A stretch of DNA of 50,209 nucleotides. It comes from Anaerosporobacter mobilis DSM 15930. Lineage in GTDB: Bacteria; Bacillota; Clostridia; Lachnospirales; Lachnospiraceae. The notes beneath the pieces were generated by a model. That model made no database searches. It saw only the letters and a list, made by a program, of their open reading frames with translations, and was not told the origin of the DNA. How positions within the stretch are numbered: position 1 is the first letter of the stretch; every line of letters begins with the position of its first letter. Of this stretch, positions 41,922 to 50,209 are shown one piece after another. A program made the position numbers and the translations under genes. The DNA lies in the NCBI RefSeq assembly GCF_900142955.1, contig NZ_FRCP01000010.1:225436-275644 (forward strand), in the 5' to 3' direction.

Positions 41922-42545
41922 ATGACAGAGAAGACAAATCAATTAAAAAAGGTTGGCTCATTAGCCAGTAAGGAGGTATTCTCCACCAAGAACCTAGTGT
42001 TAATTTCACTCTTGTCGGCAGTGGCATATGTATTGATGCTATTACATTTACCATTCAAATTCATCGGATTTTTAGAGTTAGAATTTAGTGACGTTCCTGC
42101 TATCATAGGTGGGATTCTCTATGGACCAGCGGTTGGTATTATTGTTGAATTAATTAAGAATTTAATCAAAGCAATTACAGCTACAACAACAGGTGGTGTT
42201 GGAGAATTTGCAAACTTTGTGATCTGCTCAGCATTCGTATTACCTGGATCACTTTTGTTCAGACGAATGAAAGGAAAAGGACGTGCGTTTGTATCTTTTT
42301 CTATCGCTACTATATCAATGACAGTAATAGGTGGGCTAGTGAATTATTTTATTATGATTCCGCTATATGCTAAGGTATTTGGAGGGATGGATGCGGTTAT
42401 AGGAGTATCTTCACAGATGATACCAGCAATTAAAGATTTAGGAACGATCGTATTATTTGGTATCACACCATTTAACATAGTGAAGGGAATTATCCTTGGA
42501 ATTGTAAGTTGGTATATTTATAAACCACTTAGAAGTAGGATTTAG
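41922..42545 (+). CDS. ribU: Riboflavin ECF transporter S component RibU
   Basis: Riboflavin-capture subunit of an ECF importer, 207 aa with about six membrane helices. LISLLSAVAYVLMLLHLPFKFIGFLELEFSDVPAIIGGILYGPAVGIIVELIKNLIKAI is the RibU signature region. The assignment rests on both the sequence and the FMN riboswitch directly upstream. The ATG follows AAGGAGAGATTGTA. No energising subunits are encoded here. Uptake would be shut off when FMN is plentiful. Confidence 0.95.
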   Translation: MTEKTNQLKKVGSLASKEVFSTKNLVLISLLSAVAYVLMLLHLPFKFIGFLELEFSDVPAIIGGILYGPAVGIIVELIKNLIKAITATTTGGVGEFANFVICSAFVLPGSLLFRRMKGKGRAFVSFSIATISMTVIGGLVNYFIMIPLYAKVFGGMDAVIGVSSQMIPAIKDLGTIVLFGITPFNIVKGIILGIVSWYIYKPLRSRI

Positions 42546-42556
42546 TGGATTACCCG

Positions 42557-42584
42557 TTGTCTTTTTGCTAGTATCTGCTATAAT
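42557..42584 (+). promoter_or_regulatory. Promoter of the YcxB-like gene and tsa operon
   Basis: TTGTCT (42557-42562), 16-bp spacer, TATAAT (42579-42584). Confidence 0.68.
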
Positions 42585-42660
42585 ACAAGTAGTAAAGTAA
42601 GTCGACGTAATAATGGATTTGAAACCTGCGTCGGTGATTAGGAAAGGCAGGAGCTTGAAG

Positions 42661-43173
42661 ATGGACAAAAGGGTAAACCTAAAGATCGAGCTGAAAGTAT
42701 CAGAGATGTATGAATTCTTATTAAGGCATGCATATACCAGTGTAGCAGGATTAGTAGGAGTTGGTATTAGCTTAGTAGCATTTGTATTTTTCCTTATAAG
42801 TCTTAATAAATCCGATGCTTATCAGAATATATTGTTATTATTAATAGCTTCATTATTTACTATAGTAAATCCAATTCAGTTACGTTTTAAGGCAAAACAA
42901 CAAGTATGCCTAAATCCAATGTTTAAGATTCCACTTGATTATGAATTTAGCGATAATGGAATTGTTGTTAAGCAGAATGATCAACAAGCAGAATTATCTT
43001 GGAATGATACCTTTAAGGTAGTGGAGACCAACAAACTGGTTATTATTTATTTCTCAAAAGTAACAGGTTATATTCTTCCAAAATCCCAAATGGGAGAACA
43101 GAAATCAGATCTGATGGACTTAATCCGAAGCCATGTAGATGAGAAGAAATGTAAACTTAAAGGAAGTAAATAG
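42661..43173 (+). CDS. YcxB-like membrane protein
   Basis: A 170-aa protein with two membrane helices (about residues 26-48 and 54-72) followed by a soluble beta-rich part (LDYEFSDNGIVVKQNDQQAELSWNDTFKVVETNKLVIIYFSKVTGYILPKSQM), the layout of YcxB-like family proteins, whose function is unknown. The ATG at 42661 is 7 nt after CAGGAG; a longer in-frame ATG at 42613 has no ribosome binding site. tsaE starts 12 nt later, so it is probably the first gene of that operon. Confidence 0.82.
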   Translation: MDKRVNLKIELKVSEMYEFLLRHAYTSVAGLVGVGISLVAFVFFLISLNKSDAYQNILLLLIASLFTIVNPIQLRFKAKQQVCLNPMFKIPLDYEFSDNGIVVKQNDQQAELSWNDTFKVVETNKLVIIYFSKVTGYILPKSQMGEQKSDLMDLIRSHVDEKKCKLKGSK

Positions 43174-43185
43174 ATTGGAGTTAGT

Positions 43186-43614
43186 ATGGTAATAGAAAGT
43201 TTTAGTGAAAAAGAGACATATCAGCTTGGATATGATCTTGGAAGAAAAGCGAATAAAAAAGATGTGTTTTGTCTCCTTGGTGATTTGGGAGTTGGTAAGA
43301 CCGTTTTTACTCAAGGATTCGCTGATGGGTTACAAATTGAGGAACCCATCAGTAGTCCTACTTTTACAATTGTACAAGAGTACCAGTCGGGAAGAATTCC
43401 ACTCTATCACTTCGATGTATATCGCATAGCTGATGTGGAAGAGATGGAGGAAATCGGATACGAGGACTATTTCTACGGGGAAGGGGTATGCCTAATTGAA
43501 TGGGCGAATCTTATCGTAGAGATTTTACCGACTGAACTTACTGTAATCAAGATTGAGAAAGATTTAGAAAAAGGATTTGATTATAGAAGGATAACAATTG
43601 AGGAGAGTCTATAA
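43186..43614 (+). CDS. tsaE: tRNA t6A biosynthesis ATPase TsaE
   Basis: ATPase of the threonylcarbamoyl-transfer complex that makes t6A37 in ANN-decoding tRNAs, 142 aa. Walker A GDLGVGKT at residues 32-39, the SPTFTIVQEY block, and HFDVYRIADVEEMEEIGYEDYF with the family's conserved acidic residues. It works with TsaB and TsaD, both encoded nearby (43705 and 47257). The ATG follows TTGGAGTTAGT. Confidence 0.95.
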   Translation: MVIESFSEKETYQLGYDLGRKANKKDVFCLLGDLGVGKTVFTQGFADGLQIEEPISSPTFTIVQEYQSGRIPLYHFDVYRIADVEEMEEIGYEDYFYGEGVCLIEWANLIVEILPTELTVIKIEKDLEKGFDYRRITIEESL

Positions 43615-43704
43615 AGAACAAGGGGGAAGAAAGCGAATGATTTGCACCGCTTAGTAGCCTTTGTATGAACACCGGATATAGATCTAGTGTAGATGGGAGT
43701 AAAT

Positions 43705-44424
43705 ATGAAAATCTTAGCAATAGACAGCTCGGGATTAGTTGCTTCTGTAGCAATTGTTTCTGAGAATGAATTAATAGGTGAATACACAATTAACTTTAAA
43801 AAAACACATTCACAAACATTACTACCAATGTTAGATGCTGTAGTGAAGATGGTGGAACTGGATTTAAAAGATATTGATGCAATCGCAGTTGCCATGGGCC
43901 CTGGATCGTTTACAGGTCTAAGAATCGGATCGTCTACAGCAAAAGGCCTTGGATTAGCACTTGATAAACCAATTATTGAGGTACCAACAGTAGATGGACT
44001 AGCCTACAATATTGGTGCTACCGATTATAGTATCTGTCCCCTAATGGATGCCAAGAGAAATCAGGTATATACAGGTATTTATGAATATATAGATGGAGAA
44101 TTCCAGGTAGTAAAGCCGGAATGCGCGGTCTCACTTACTGACATACTTGATGAAATTAACGCAAAGGGCAAGAAAGTCATCTTCTTAGGAGATGGTGTAC
44201 CTGTTTATAAAAATCAAATTACTGAATATGTAAAGGTACCATATGTCTTTAGTCCAGTACATCTGGATAGACAAAGAGCAGGAGCGATAGGAGCACTTGC
44301 GTGTAGATATTATGAAGAAGGTAAGATTGTTACAGCACGTGATCATAAACCAGAATATCTAAGATTATCCCAAGCGGAGCGAGAACTTGCCGAAAAGAAT
44401 AAAGCAACCCAGCAAGCCCAGTAA
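43705..44424 (+). CDS. tsaB: tRNA t6A biosynthesis protein TsaB
   Basis: TsaD partner of the ASKHA fold, 239 aa. It begins KILAIDSSGLVASVAIV, with THSQTLLPMLDAVV, IAVAMGPGSFTGLRIGSSTAKGLGLAL and the C-terminal PEYLRLSQAERE typical of TsaB. The ATG at 43705 follows GGGAG closely; another in-frame ATG at 43693 would place that site inside the gene. It lies between tsaE and rimI, a common order in Firmicutes. Confidence 0.95.
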   Translation: MKILAIDSSGLVASVAIVSENELIGEYTINFKKTHSQTLLPMLDAVVKMVELDLKDIDAIAVAMGPGSFTGLRIGSSTAKGLGLALDKPIIEVPTVDGLAYNIGATDYSICPLMDAKRNQVYTGIYEYIDGEFQVVKPECAVSLTDILDEINAKGKKVIFLGDGVPVYKNQITEYVKVPYVFSPVHLDRQRAGAIGALACRYYEEGKIVTARDHKPEYLRLSQAERELAEKNKATQQAQ

Positions 44425-44437
44425 AGGAGTAATTGAA

Positions 44438-44875
44438 GTGTTTGATATTAGGTTAATGGAAGAGAGTGATTTAGAACAGGTAGTTGAGATTGAAAAGAGT
44501 ATCTTTTCGGATCCGTGGAGCAGACAATCCTTTTTGGACTCTTTGAATCAGAATATGTGTGTCTATCTGGTTGTGGAAAATCAAGAAGAAATAGTAGCAT
44601 ATTGTGGCTTATATGTTGTTCAGGATGAAGGACAGATTACGAATGTAGCTGTTAAGGAAAACTATAGGAACGCCCATGTAGCCACAGATATGTTAAATGA
44701 ACTGATTAAGCATGCCATAGATAAAGGTGCGTGTAATTTTACCCTGGAAGTACGAGCAAGTAATAATGCAGCAATTCATATATATGAAAAACTAGGTTTC
44801 GAGAAAGTGGGAACTAGAAAAAAGTTCTATGAAAAACCCGTCGAAGATGCAATTATTATGTTGCTTTACAAGTAA
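44438..44875 (+). CDS. rimI: Ribosomal protein alanine N-acetyltransferase RimI-type
   Basis: A 145-aa GNAT acetyltransferase. Core FDIRLMEESDLEQVVEIEKSIFSDPWSRQSF, VAYCGLYVVQDEGQITNVAVKENYRNAHVATDML (acetyl-CoA loop, with Ala where many have Gly) and LEVRASNNAAIHIYEKLGFEKVGTRKKFY. GTG at 44438 is chosen because AAAGGAG ends 8 nt before it and overlaps the tsaB stop; the frame upstream runs inside tsaB. RimI acetylates S18 in E. coli; the target here is unverified. Confidence 0.93.
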   Translation: MFDIRLMEESDLEQVVEIEKSIFSDPWSRQSFLDSLNQNMCVYLVVENQEEIVAYCGLYVVQDEGQITNVAVKENYRNAHVATDMLNELIKHAIDKGACNFTLEVRASNNAAIHIYEKLGFEKVGTRKKFYEKPVEDAIIMLLYK

Positions 44876-44952
44876 TTTCCACTACAATATTTGGGGATTT
44901 CCTTGTATAATATAGGTATCTGGTGGGTGTGCAATGGTAGGAGGGATAGGTA

Positions 44953-45201
44953 GTGAAGTGGATGAAAAATGTACAGGAATTGAAGCTTAAGGAAATGCGT
45001 TGTAACGTATGTGGAAAGAAGTTAAAAATTGAACATGGCATTTTGAAAGAAGATGTTTTTACTGCTGAGAAAGAATGGGGATATTTTTCTCGTAAAGATT
45101 TACAAATACACACATTTAATGTATGTGAAAAATGTTACAATAAAATGGTTTCGAACTTTGTGATCCCTGTTGATGTCTCTATGAAGAGAGAAGTCATGTA
45201 A
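44953..45201 (+). CDS. Small zinc-finger protein, function unknown (82 aa)
   Basis: GTG start 8 nt after AGGAGGG. The 82 residues carry two CxxC knuckles (MRCNVCGKK near 15-20 and NVCEKCYNKM near 56-62) about 40 apart, consistent with one zinc site holding two strands together. No membrane segment. A TATAAT (44909-44914) with no clear -35 lies upstream. Relatives are unassigned as far as I know. A terminator follows. Confidence 0.8.
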   Translation: MKWMKNVQELKLKEMRCNVCGKKLKIEHGILKEDVFTAEKEWGYFSRKDLQIHTFNVCEKCYNKMVSNFVIPVDVSMKREVM

Positions 45202-45267
45202 GGATAATTAATGAATCAGCATAATTATGAAGTTGTACCGCCATGGAATAGAATATAGTAGAATAAG

Positions 45268-45327
45268 AATTGTATATGACAAATTGCCATAATTTAAGTG
45301 GACAAACTGTCATATACAATTTTTTTG
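45268..45327 (+). terminator. Rho-independent terminator before rnz
   Basis: AATTGTATATGACA (45268-45281) pairs perfectly with TGTCATATACAATT (45308-45321), then a run of Ts; the loop is 26 nt. Confidence 0.85.
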
Positions 45328-45339
45328 TTGCCCTGTTCA

Positions 45340-45368
45340 TTGAAGAAATTACTAAAATGTGTTAAGAT
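45340..45368 (+). promoter_or_regulatory. Probable promoter of rnz
   Basis: TTGAAG (45340-45345), 17-bp spacer, TAAGAT (45363-45368). Confidence 0.55.
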
Positions 45369-45430
45369 GAAGTCGAAATGTTAATAATATTGAGATAGTA
45401 ACCGATAATTACAGTAAGTGAGGATAATAG

Positions 45431-46342
45431 ATGTTAGATGTATGTTTGTTAGGTACAGGTGGTATGATGCCCCTACCGAATAGATGGTTAACGGCACTGA
45501 TGACTAGATTGAATGGAAGCAGTTTGTTGATAGATTGTGGAGAGGGAACTCAGATAGCAATAAGAGAAAAGGGTTGGAGTGTTCATCCTATTGATGTAAT
45601 CTGTTTTACGCACTACCACGGAGATCATATTAGTGGATTGCCAGGTTTGTTGTTATCTATGGGGAATTCTGATCGTACAGAACCTGTTATAATGATTGGT
45701 CCTAAGGGACTTGAACGTGTTGTTAATTCGCTAAGAGTGATAGCTCCTGAACTACCATTTGAAATTATTTATAAAGAAATATCAGGAGCAGAAGAGACTT
45801 TCCAAATAAAAGATTATGTTATTAAGGCTTTCCGAGTAAGTCACAATATTACTTGTTACGGATATAGTATATGTGTACCACGTGCAGGTAAATTTAGGCC
45901 AGACAAGGCTAGTGAGAATAACGTGCCACAAAAGTACTGGAGTCGTTTGCAAAAAGGTGAAGTGATTGAAGAAGACGGAAGATGTTTTGTGCCTGATATG
46001 GTTTTAGGGGAACCTCGTAGGGGAATTAAATTAACCTATTGTACGGATACTAGACCGGTTCCAAGCATCGCAGAAAATGCAAGCCATTCTGATTTGTTTA
46101 TTTGTGAAGGTATGTACGGCGAGAAAGGTATGGAAGAAAAAGCAATTGCACATAAACATATGACATTTGGGGAAGCGGCTACTTTAGCAAGGCAAGCAGA
46201 TGTAAAGGAGTTGTGGCTTACACACTATAGTCCATCATTGATTCGTCCAGATGAGTTTGTTGATGAGGTAAGAGGTATATTCGCTAATACAAAGACTGCA
46301 AAGGACGGAAAATCTATAACCTTACTATTTGATGAAGAGTAG
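45431..46342 (+). CDS. rnz: Ribonuclease Z (tRNA 3' processing endonuclease)
   Basis: Metallo-beta-lactamase-fold endonuclease that trims tRNA 3' ends, 303 aa. Zinc-binding THYHGDH places His61, His63, Asp65 and His66; later ligands are in VSHNITCYGY, LTYCTDTRP, HKHMTFGEAATLA and LTHYSPSL. RNase Z is needed for tRNAs without an encoded CCA, which is the case for both tRNA-Ser genes at the right end. The ATG follows TGAGGATAATAG. Confidence 0.95.
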   Translation: MLDVCLLGTGGMMPLPNRWLTALMTRLNGSSLLIDCGEGTQIAIREKGWSVHPIDVICFTHYHGDHISGLPGLLLSMGNSDRTEPVIMIGPKGLERVVNSLRVIAPELPFEIIYKEISGAEETFQIKDYVIKAFRVSHNITCYGYSICVPRAGKFRPDKASENNVPQKYWSRLQKGEVIEEDGRCFVPDMVLGEPRRGIKLTYCTDTRPVPSIAENASHSDLFICEGMYGEKGMEEKAIAHKHMTFGEAATLARQADVKELWLTHYSPSLIRPDEFVDEVRGIFANTKTAKDGKSITLLFDEE

Positions 46343-46479
46343 TTATTTAAGAATTGTAACGATTCAAAACATCCCGGTCGGTGCTAAAATGAACATGTCT
46401 CGTACATTTTGTTTGTATCAAGTATTGGAAAAGCGGTGTAACTGAATAGTTACTAAGGATTAACAAGGGAGGAATAGCT

Positions 46480-47067
46480 ATGGAAGTAAGTAAAAGGGAA
46501 CGCCGTAACAAAACATTGATTGTTGTTATTGGAACGATAGTATTGATCGCGTTATATTTCTTTTTCACGAATAGAGACAATAAGAAGGTAGAACAAGTAG
46601 CGTTAACAGAGCAGGTACAAAAAGTAATAAGTACTGATTTTGAGATGGATTACCCTAGTACACCACGTGAAGTGATAATACAATTGAATGAAATATTCGA
46701 TTGTTATTATAAAAATGATTTAGATGATAAGACTCTTGAAAAAGTCATGGAACAAGAAAGAATATTGTTTGATCAAGAGTTATTAGAAGCGAATTCATTT
46801 GATACACAATTAGAGGGGTTAAAAGAAGAGATTCTTGATTATCAAAAGTCGAAGAGAAAAATGGTAGGTAGTTCGGTAGCAAAGAGTAGCACGGTTAAAT
46901 ACTGGAGCGATGCAGGTAGAGATTATGCGGGTATAATAGCAAGCTATACATCAAAGGATAATGAAGTCACTAAGACCTATGAGAGATATATTTTAAGAAA
47001 AGATGATCAAGGTAAATGGAGAATATTAGGCTGGGAACTGATTTCAAAACCAAATACCGATATGTAA
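46480..47067 (+). CDS. Membrane-anchored protein of unknown function
   Basis: A 195-aa protein with a basic N-terminus, one membrane helix (about residues 12-29, TLIVVIGTIVLIALYFFF) and a soluble region predicted mostly helical (PREVIIQLNEIFDCYYKNDLDDKTLEKVMEQERILFDQELLE) ending in a beta-rich YERYILRKDDQGKWRILGWEL. No cysteine pair or catalytic motif seen. From memory it resembles small Lachnospiraceae proteins of the DUF6715 type; not verified. The ATG follows GGGAGGAATAGCT. Confidence 0.78.
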   Translation: MEVSKRERRNKTLIVVIGTIVLIALYFFFTNRDNKKVEQVALTEQVQKVISTDFEMDYPSTPREVIIQLNEIFDCYYKNDLDDKTLEKVMEQERILFDQELLEANSFDTQLEGLKEEILDYQKSKRKMVGSSVAKSSTVKYWSDAGRDYAGIIASYTSKDNEVTKTYERYILRKDDQGKWRILGWELISKPNTDM

Positions 47068-47102
47068 TTAAAAGTTTGAAGAATGGTTTATAAAGTAGGT
47101 AG

Positions 47103-47130
47103 TTGATTATAAAGTAGGAAGTAGTATAAT
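47103..47130 (+). promoter_or_regulatory. Promoter of tsaD
   Basis: TTGATT (47103-47108), 16-bp spacer, TATAAT (47125-47130). A hairpin (47131-47169) starts directly after the -10 box. Confidence 0.72.
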
Positions 47131-47256
47131 AGGGCATGAATGTAAAGAGTTGCTTTGCATGAGTGCCCTGTCTGTTGATATACAACTATAAGGAAAGTAT
47201 TATGAACTTATTATTAAGTAATACTATAGCGTAACAGTTTAGTTAGGAGATAACAA

Positions 47257-48282
47257 ATGGAAAAAGATATATTGATACTAGGAATTGAATCATCTTGTGA
47301 TGAAACAGCAGCAGCTGTAGTAAAAAACGGAAGAGAAGTTTTATCGAATGTGATATCATCTCAAATCGATCTTCATAAATTATATGGCGGTGTTGTACCA
47401 GAAATCGCCTCAAGAAAACATATTGAGAAGATTAATCAAGTTATAGAAGAAGCAATGGAAGAAGCTAAGGTTACATTTGAAGATATTGATGCAATAGGTG
47501 TGACCTATGGACCTGGTTTAGTTGGTGCGTTATTAGTAGGTGTGGCGGAAGCGAAAGCAATTAGTTATGCAACTGGAATTCCTCTTGTGGGGACACATCA
47601 TATAGAAGGACATGTGTCTGCTAACTATATTGAGAATAAAGAATTAGAACCGCCATTCTTATGCCTTATTGTATCAGGTGGACATACACATTTGGTAATT
47701 GTGAAGGAATATGGGAAGTATGAAATTATAGGAAGAACAAGAGATGATGCGGCAGGTGAAGCATTTGATAAAGTGGCAAGAGCAATAGGTTTAGGATATC
47801 CCGGTGGTCCAAAGATTGACGCGCTTGCAAAAGAGGGAGACGGCAAGGCTATAGCATTTCCTCGTGCACATATTGAAGGAGCTCCATTTGATTTCAGTTT
47901 TAGCGGAGTAAAATCTGCAGTTTTAAACCATATTAATCATTGTGAGATGAAAGGGATAGAAGTGAATCGTGCTGATATCGCTGCATCGTTCCAAGAAGCA
48001 GTAGTAGATGTGCTGGTATCTAAGACGATGGCAGCAGCGAAAGAATACGGAATGACGAAGATAGCATTAGCAGGTGGAGTTGCATCGAATAAGGGCTTGA
48101 GAAGAGGAATGGAACTGGCATGTAAAAAGCATGGCTTATCTTTGTTCTATCCATCACCGATTTATTGTACGGACAATGCTGCTATGATTGCCTCTGCAGC
48201 TTATTATGAATATAAGAATGGAACAAGACATGGTCTTGATTTGAACGCCATTCCTAATTTGAAGATTGGTCAAAGACAGTAG
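47257..48282 (+). CDS. tsaD: tRNA t6A threonylcarbamoyltransferase TsaD
   Basis: Catalytic subunit that transfers the threonylcarbamoyl group to A37, 341 aa. It starts ILGIESSCDETAAAVVKNGREVLSNVISSQ and contains the metal-binding GTHHIEGHVSANY, LIVSGGHTHLVIV, DDAAGEAFDKVARAIGLGYPGGPKID and the C-terminal YCTDNAAMIASAAYYEY. It is about 2.8 kb from tsaB and has its own promoter. The ATG follows TTAGGAGATAACAA. Confidence 0.97.
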   Translation: MEKDILILGIESSCDETAAAVVKNGREVLSNVISSQIDLHKLYGGVVPEIASRKHIEKINQVIEEAMEEAKVTFEDIDAIGVTYGPGLVGALLVGVAEAKAISYATGIPLVGTHHIEGHVSANYIENKELEPPFLCLIVSGGHTHLVIVKEYGKYEIIGRTRDDAAGEAFDKVARAIGLGYPGGPKIDALAKEGDGKAIAFPRAHIEGAPFDFSFSGVKSAVLNHINHCEMKGIEVNRADIAASFQEAVVDVLVSKTMAAAKEYGMTKIALAGGVASNKGLRRGMELACKKHGLSLFYPSPIYCTDNAAMIASAAYYEYKNGTRHGLDLNAIPNLKIGQRQ

Positions 48283-48437
48283 GTTAGAACGATAACGAAA
48301 TCATGAGTTGTTTTCTTTCAACCTGTTTGTTAGGTCAGCATCACTAGTAAACTTGTGATATGCATTAGTATTATAATGAGTTTGAATACAGTTTGTGATA
48401 CACATAAAACCATTTAACCGTAGAAAGGAATATTGTT

Positions 48438-49163
48438 ATGGTGAAGAGGGATAACTATATAGCAATCGTATTGGCAGCAGGTCAAGGGAGAAGAATGCAA
48501 TCAAAAGTGGCAAAACAATATATGGATATAAATGGGAAGCCGATGTTGTATTATTCATTAAAAGCATTCCAGGATAGTGTAGTAGATGAAATTATAGTAG
48601 TAGTAGGAGAGGATGAAGTTGACTACTGTAGAGAACATATTTTGGATCGCTATGGATTTAATAAGGTGAAGGCTATTGTTACAGGTGGGAAGGAACGGTA
48701 TCTATCCGTGTATAACGCACTACGAACTGTGGAAGAAAGAATAGTTACCGGTATTCTTGAGGGGGATAATCGATATGTATTAATACATGATGCGGCTAGG
48801 CCACTTATTACAAAGCAGATAATAGAAGATGCTATACAAGGGGTAGTGAGTAATAAAGCAATAGTAGTTGCAGTTCCAAGCAAGGATACTATAAAGATAG
48901 CTAATGAAGCAGGGACAATAGAATACACCCCAAAGAGAAGTCTGACATATATAATACAGACACCACAAGCCTTTGAATTTGATCTATTGATGAAGTCATA
49001 CCAAGAGGTTATGAAATGTACTAACCTTGAGATAACTGATGATGCGATGATTGTTGAGCACGGGAGTAAGCAAAGTATTAAAATAGTAGAAGGAGATTAT
49101 AAGAATATTAAAGTAACAACTCCGGAGGATATAAAGATAGCAGAGATATTATTAGAATTATAG
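48438..49163 (+). CDS. ispD: 2-C-methyl-D-erythritol 4-phosphate cytidylyltransferase
   Basis: Third step of the MEP isoprenoid pathway: joins CTP and methylerythritol phosphate, 241 aa. CTP loop AIVLAAGQGRRMQSKVAKQY (Ala replaces the usual Pro before the Lys-Gln), LIHDAARPLITKQII, VVAVPSKDTIK, TPQAF, and TDDAMIVEHG and KVTTPEDIKIAE near the end. The ATG follows AGAAAGGAATATTGTT. No ispF or dxr neighbour is in the window. Confidence 0.95.
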   Translation: MVKRDNYIAIVLAAGQGRRMQSKVAKQYMDINGKPMLYYSLKAFQDSVVDEIIVVVGEDEVDYCREHILDRYGFNKVKAIVTGGKERYLSVYNALRTVEERIVTGILEGDNRYVLIHDAARPLITKQIIEDAIQGVVSNKAIVVAVPSKDTIKIANEAGTIEYTPKRSLTYIIQTPQAFEFDLLMKSYQEVMKCTNLEITDDAMIVEHGSKQSIKIVEGDYKNIKVTTPEDIKIAEILLEL

Positions 49164-49289
49164 AATCTGATAGGTAGGTTTATTGTATAGTTAATCACAT
49201 AAACTGTTGGCTTAAGAACAGTACAATATTGTTGAATTGCACAAAATTAGCCAATTGTTTGAAAAATAAAAAAAATTAAAAAACTAGTA

Positions 49290-49318
49290 TTGACTTTGTT
49301 TTAAGAAAATGATATACT
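49290..49318 (+). promoter_or_regulatory. Stable-RNA promoter 1
   Basis: TTGACT (49290-49295), 17-bp spacer, TATACT (49313-49318). Confidence 0.82.
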
Positions 49319-49397
49319 AACTTACGTTGCTGAAGCAAATTGCTTTTGTAAGTAAGAAAATCTAGTGATTTTGCTTGGTGATGATTCAAAAAAATGC

Positions 49398-49426
49398 TTG
49401 ACAACAAAAAGCTAGAATGATATACT
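49398..49426 (+). promoter_or_regulatory. Stable-RNA promoter 2 (tRNA-Ser)
   Basis: TTGACA (49398-49403), 17-bp spacer, TATACT (49421-49426), followed by GTTCAAGC, also found after promoter 3. Confidence 0.88.
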
Positions 49427-49441
49427 GTTCAAGCAACACAT

Positions 49442-49527
49442 GGAGAGGTGTCCGAGTGGTTTAAGGAGCTGGTCTTGAAAACCAGTGACTCCGAAAGGGG
49501 CCGTGGGTTCGAATCCCACCTTCTCCG
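49442..49527 (+). tRNA. tRNA-Ser (anticodon TGA)
   Basis: Class II tRNA of 86 nt: acceptor GGAGAGG/CTTCTCC, anticodon loop CTTGAAA (TGA), a long variable arm and T-loop GGTTCGAATCC. CCA is not encoded. Acceptor pairs include one G-U. Confidence 0.95.
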
Positions 49528-49599
49528 TCGCGATGTAAGATTGCGGACGATTATAACATGAATGTGTTATCAATTGTAATCAATCAGCTTGGTTTGCTT

Positions 49600-49688
49600 G
49601 GAGAAGTACCCAAGAGGTTGAAGGGGCTCCCCTGGAAAGGGAGTAGGTCGTTAATAGCGGCGCGTGGGTTCAAATCCCACCTTCTCCG
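49600..49688 (+). tRNA. tRNA-Ser (anticodon GGA)
   Basis: Class II tRNA of 89 nt: acceptor GGAGAAG/CTTCTCC, anticodon loop CTGGAAA (GGA), long variable arm and T-loop GGTTCAAATCC. CCA is not encoded. Confidence 0.95.
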
Positions 49689-49726
49689 TACAGCTTCAAA
49701 GGGTTTCAAAAAAACTAAAAAAATAG

Positions 49727-49755
49727 TTGACATGCTTAAATGAATGTGATAAACT
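49727..49755 (+). promoter_or_regulatory. rRNA operon promoter
   Basis: TTGACA (49727-49732), 17-bp spacer, TAAACT (49750-49755), about 270 nt before the 16S start. Confidence 0.87.
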
Positions 49756-49761
49756 GTTCAA

Positions 49762-50021
49762 GCTGATTCAAACAGAACATTGAAAACTAAACAGTGAAAC
49801 AACCCTGAAAATTCTAATCGTATTCACAAGTTTTACTTGATAGAATGCGAAAAAAGATTTTCAAAAAATAAACGAACCGTGTCATTGTGATTAGTTAGCA
49901 ATAACAAATCAAATTTGATACACCAAGCGAATTTATTCGCTTTTATAAATTTATGTCGAAAGACATACGGAAACTAAAAGCCAGTTTTAGGTTAGTAAGT
50001 TCTGAACAAAGAGATCAAAAT
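49762..50021 (+). ncRNA. 16S rRNA leader (pre-rRNA)
   Basis: Leader between the rrn promoter and the mature 16S 5' end. It contains ATTGAAAACTAAACAGTG (about 49779-49797), a motif common in Firmicutes rRNA leaders and spacers, and the 5' half of the processing stem, whose partner lies outside the window. Confidence 0.7.

Positions 50022-50209
<188 letters not shown>

Larger units (their letters stand above)
49164..49441 (+). other. Upstream region of the tRNA-Ser/rRNA cluster
   Basis: AT-rich, with two strong promoters (49290-49318 and 49398-49426). No coding sequence. Confidence 0.7.

Noticed and set aside
49558..49743. 61-codon ORF overlapping the second tRNA-Ser
   Set aside because: It covers a clear tRNA gene and a promoter.

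Overview
The window is AT-rich, densely coded chromosomal DNA of a low-GC Gram-positive anaerobe. The 16S rRNA start at the right end, spore-former genes (a YtvI-like protein), a cofactor-independent PGM-like protein inside a homoserine operon, and small zinc-ribbon and membrane proteins point to a motile, spore-forming Lachnospiraceae relative (Clostridium cluster XIVa). Nearly all genes are on the + strand, running towards an rRNA operon. I see no phage, transposase, CRISPR array or plasmid gene, and base composition looks even.

Layout. 1-3600: a mini-hairpin repeat, a sensor kinase/response regulator pair, a 171-nt near-perfect hairpin and an RluA-type pseudouridine synthase. 3676-9900: a YtvI-like permease, then rpsL-rpsG-fusA-tuf with long structured spacers. 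10226-12510: DegV (minus), a 68-aa small protein and an ECF S component. 12644-16034: mbl, two flagellar rod/hook genes and a rod-binding protein. 16081-20554: recD2, then comFC-yvyF-cheX-like-cheY-like. 20611-22193 (minus): cvfB and an acyl-ACP thioesterase, with a second mini-hairpin repeat upstream. 22609-27717: ridA, a 78-aa protein, a methyltransferase, a CPBP protease, trxB and a secreted SH3/NlpC-P60 hydrolase. 27718-28531: an 814-nt gap holding a DnaA-box cluster. 28532-33566: hpf, secA, prfB (programmed +1 frameshift) and cheW. 33723-38467: an ACT regulator, hom, an apgM-like gene and lysC, forming an aspartate-family operon. 38757-42545: a zinc-ribbon protein, tex, an FMN riboswitch and ribU. 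42661-49163: a YcxB-like protein, tsaE-tsaB-rimI, a zinc-finger protein, rnz, an anchored protein, tsaD and ispD. 49290-50209: two tRNA-Ser genes and the start of an rrn operon.

Genes that work together: translation (S12, S7, EF-G, EF-Tu, RF2, HPF, t6A synthesis by TsaB/D/E, RimI, RNase Z, tRNAs, rRNA); secretion and envelope (SecA, Mbl, NlpC/P60); motility and signalling (rod proteins, YvyF, CheX-like, CheY-like, CheW); and threonine/lysine precursors, where the PGM-like protein probably stands in for homoserine kinase.

The least ordinary observations are non-coding or concern translation starts: two copies of a modular mini-hairpin repeat placed in the same orientation ahead of genes, a long MITE-like hairpin, a DnaA-box cluster far from any dnaA gene, a comFC that seems to lack any standard start codon, an internal start in lysC, and an RF2 frameshift site with unusual spacing.
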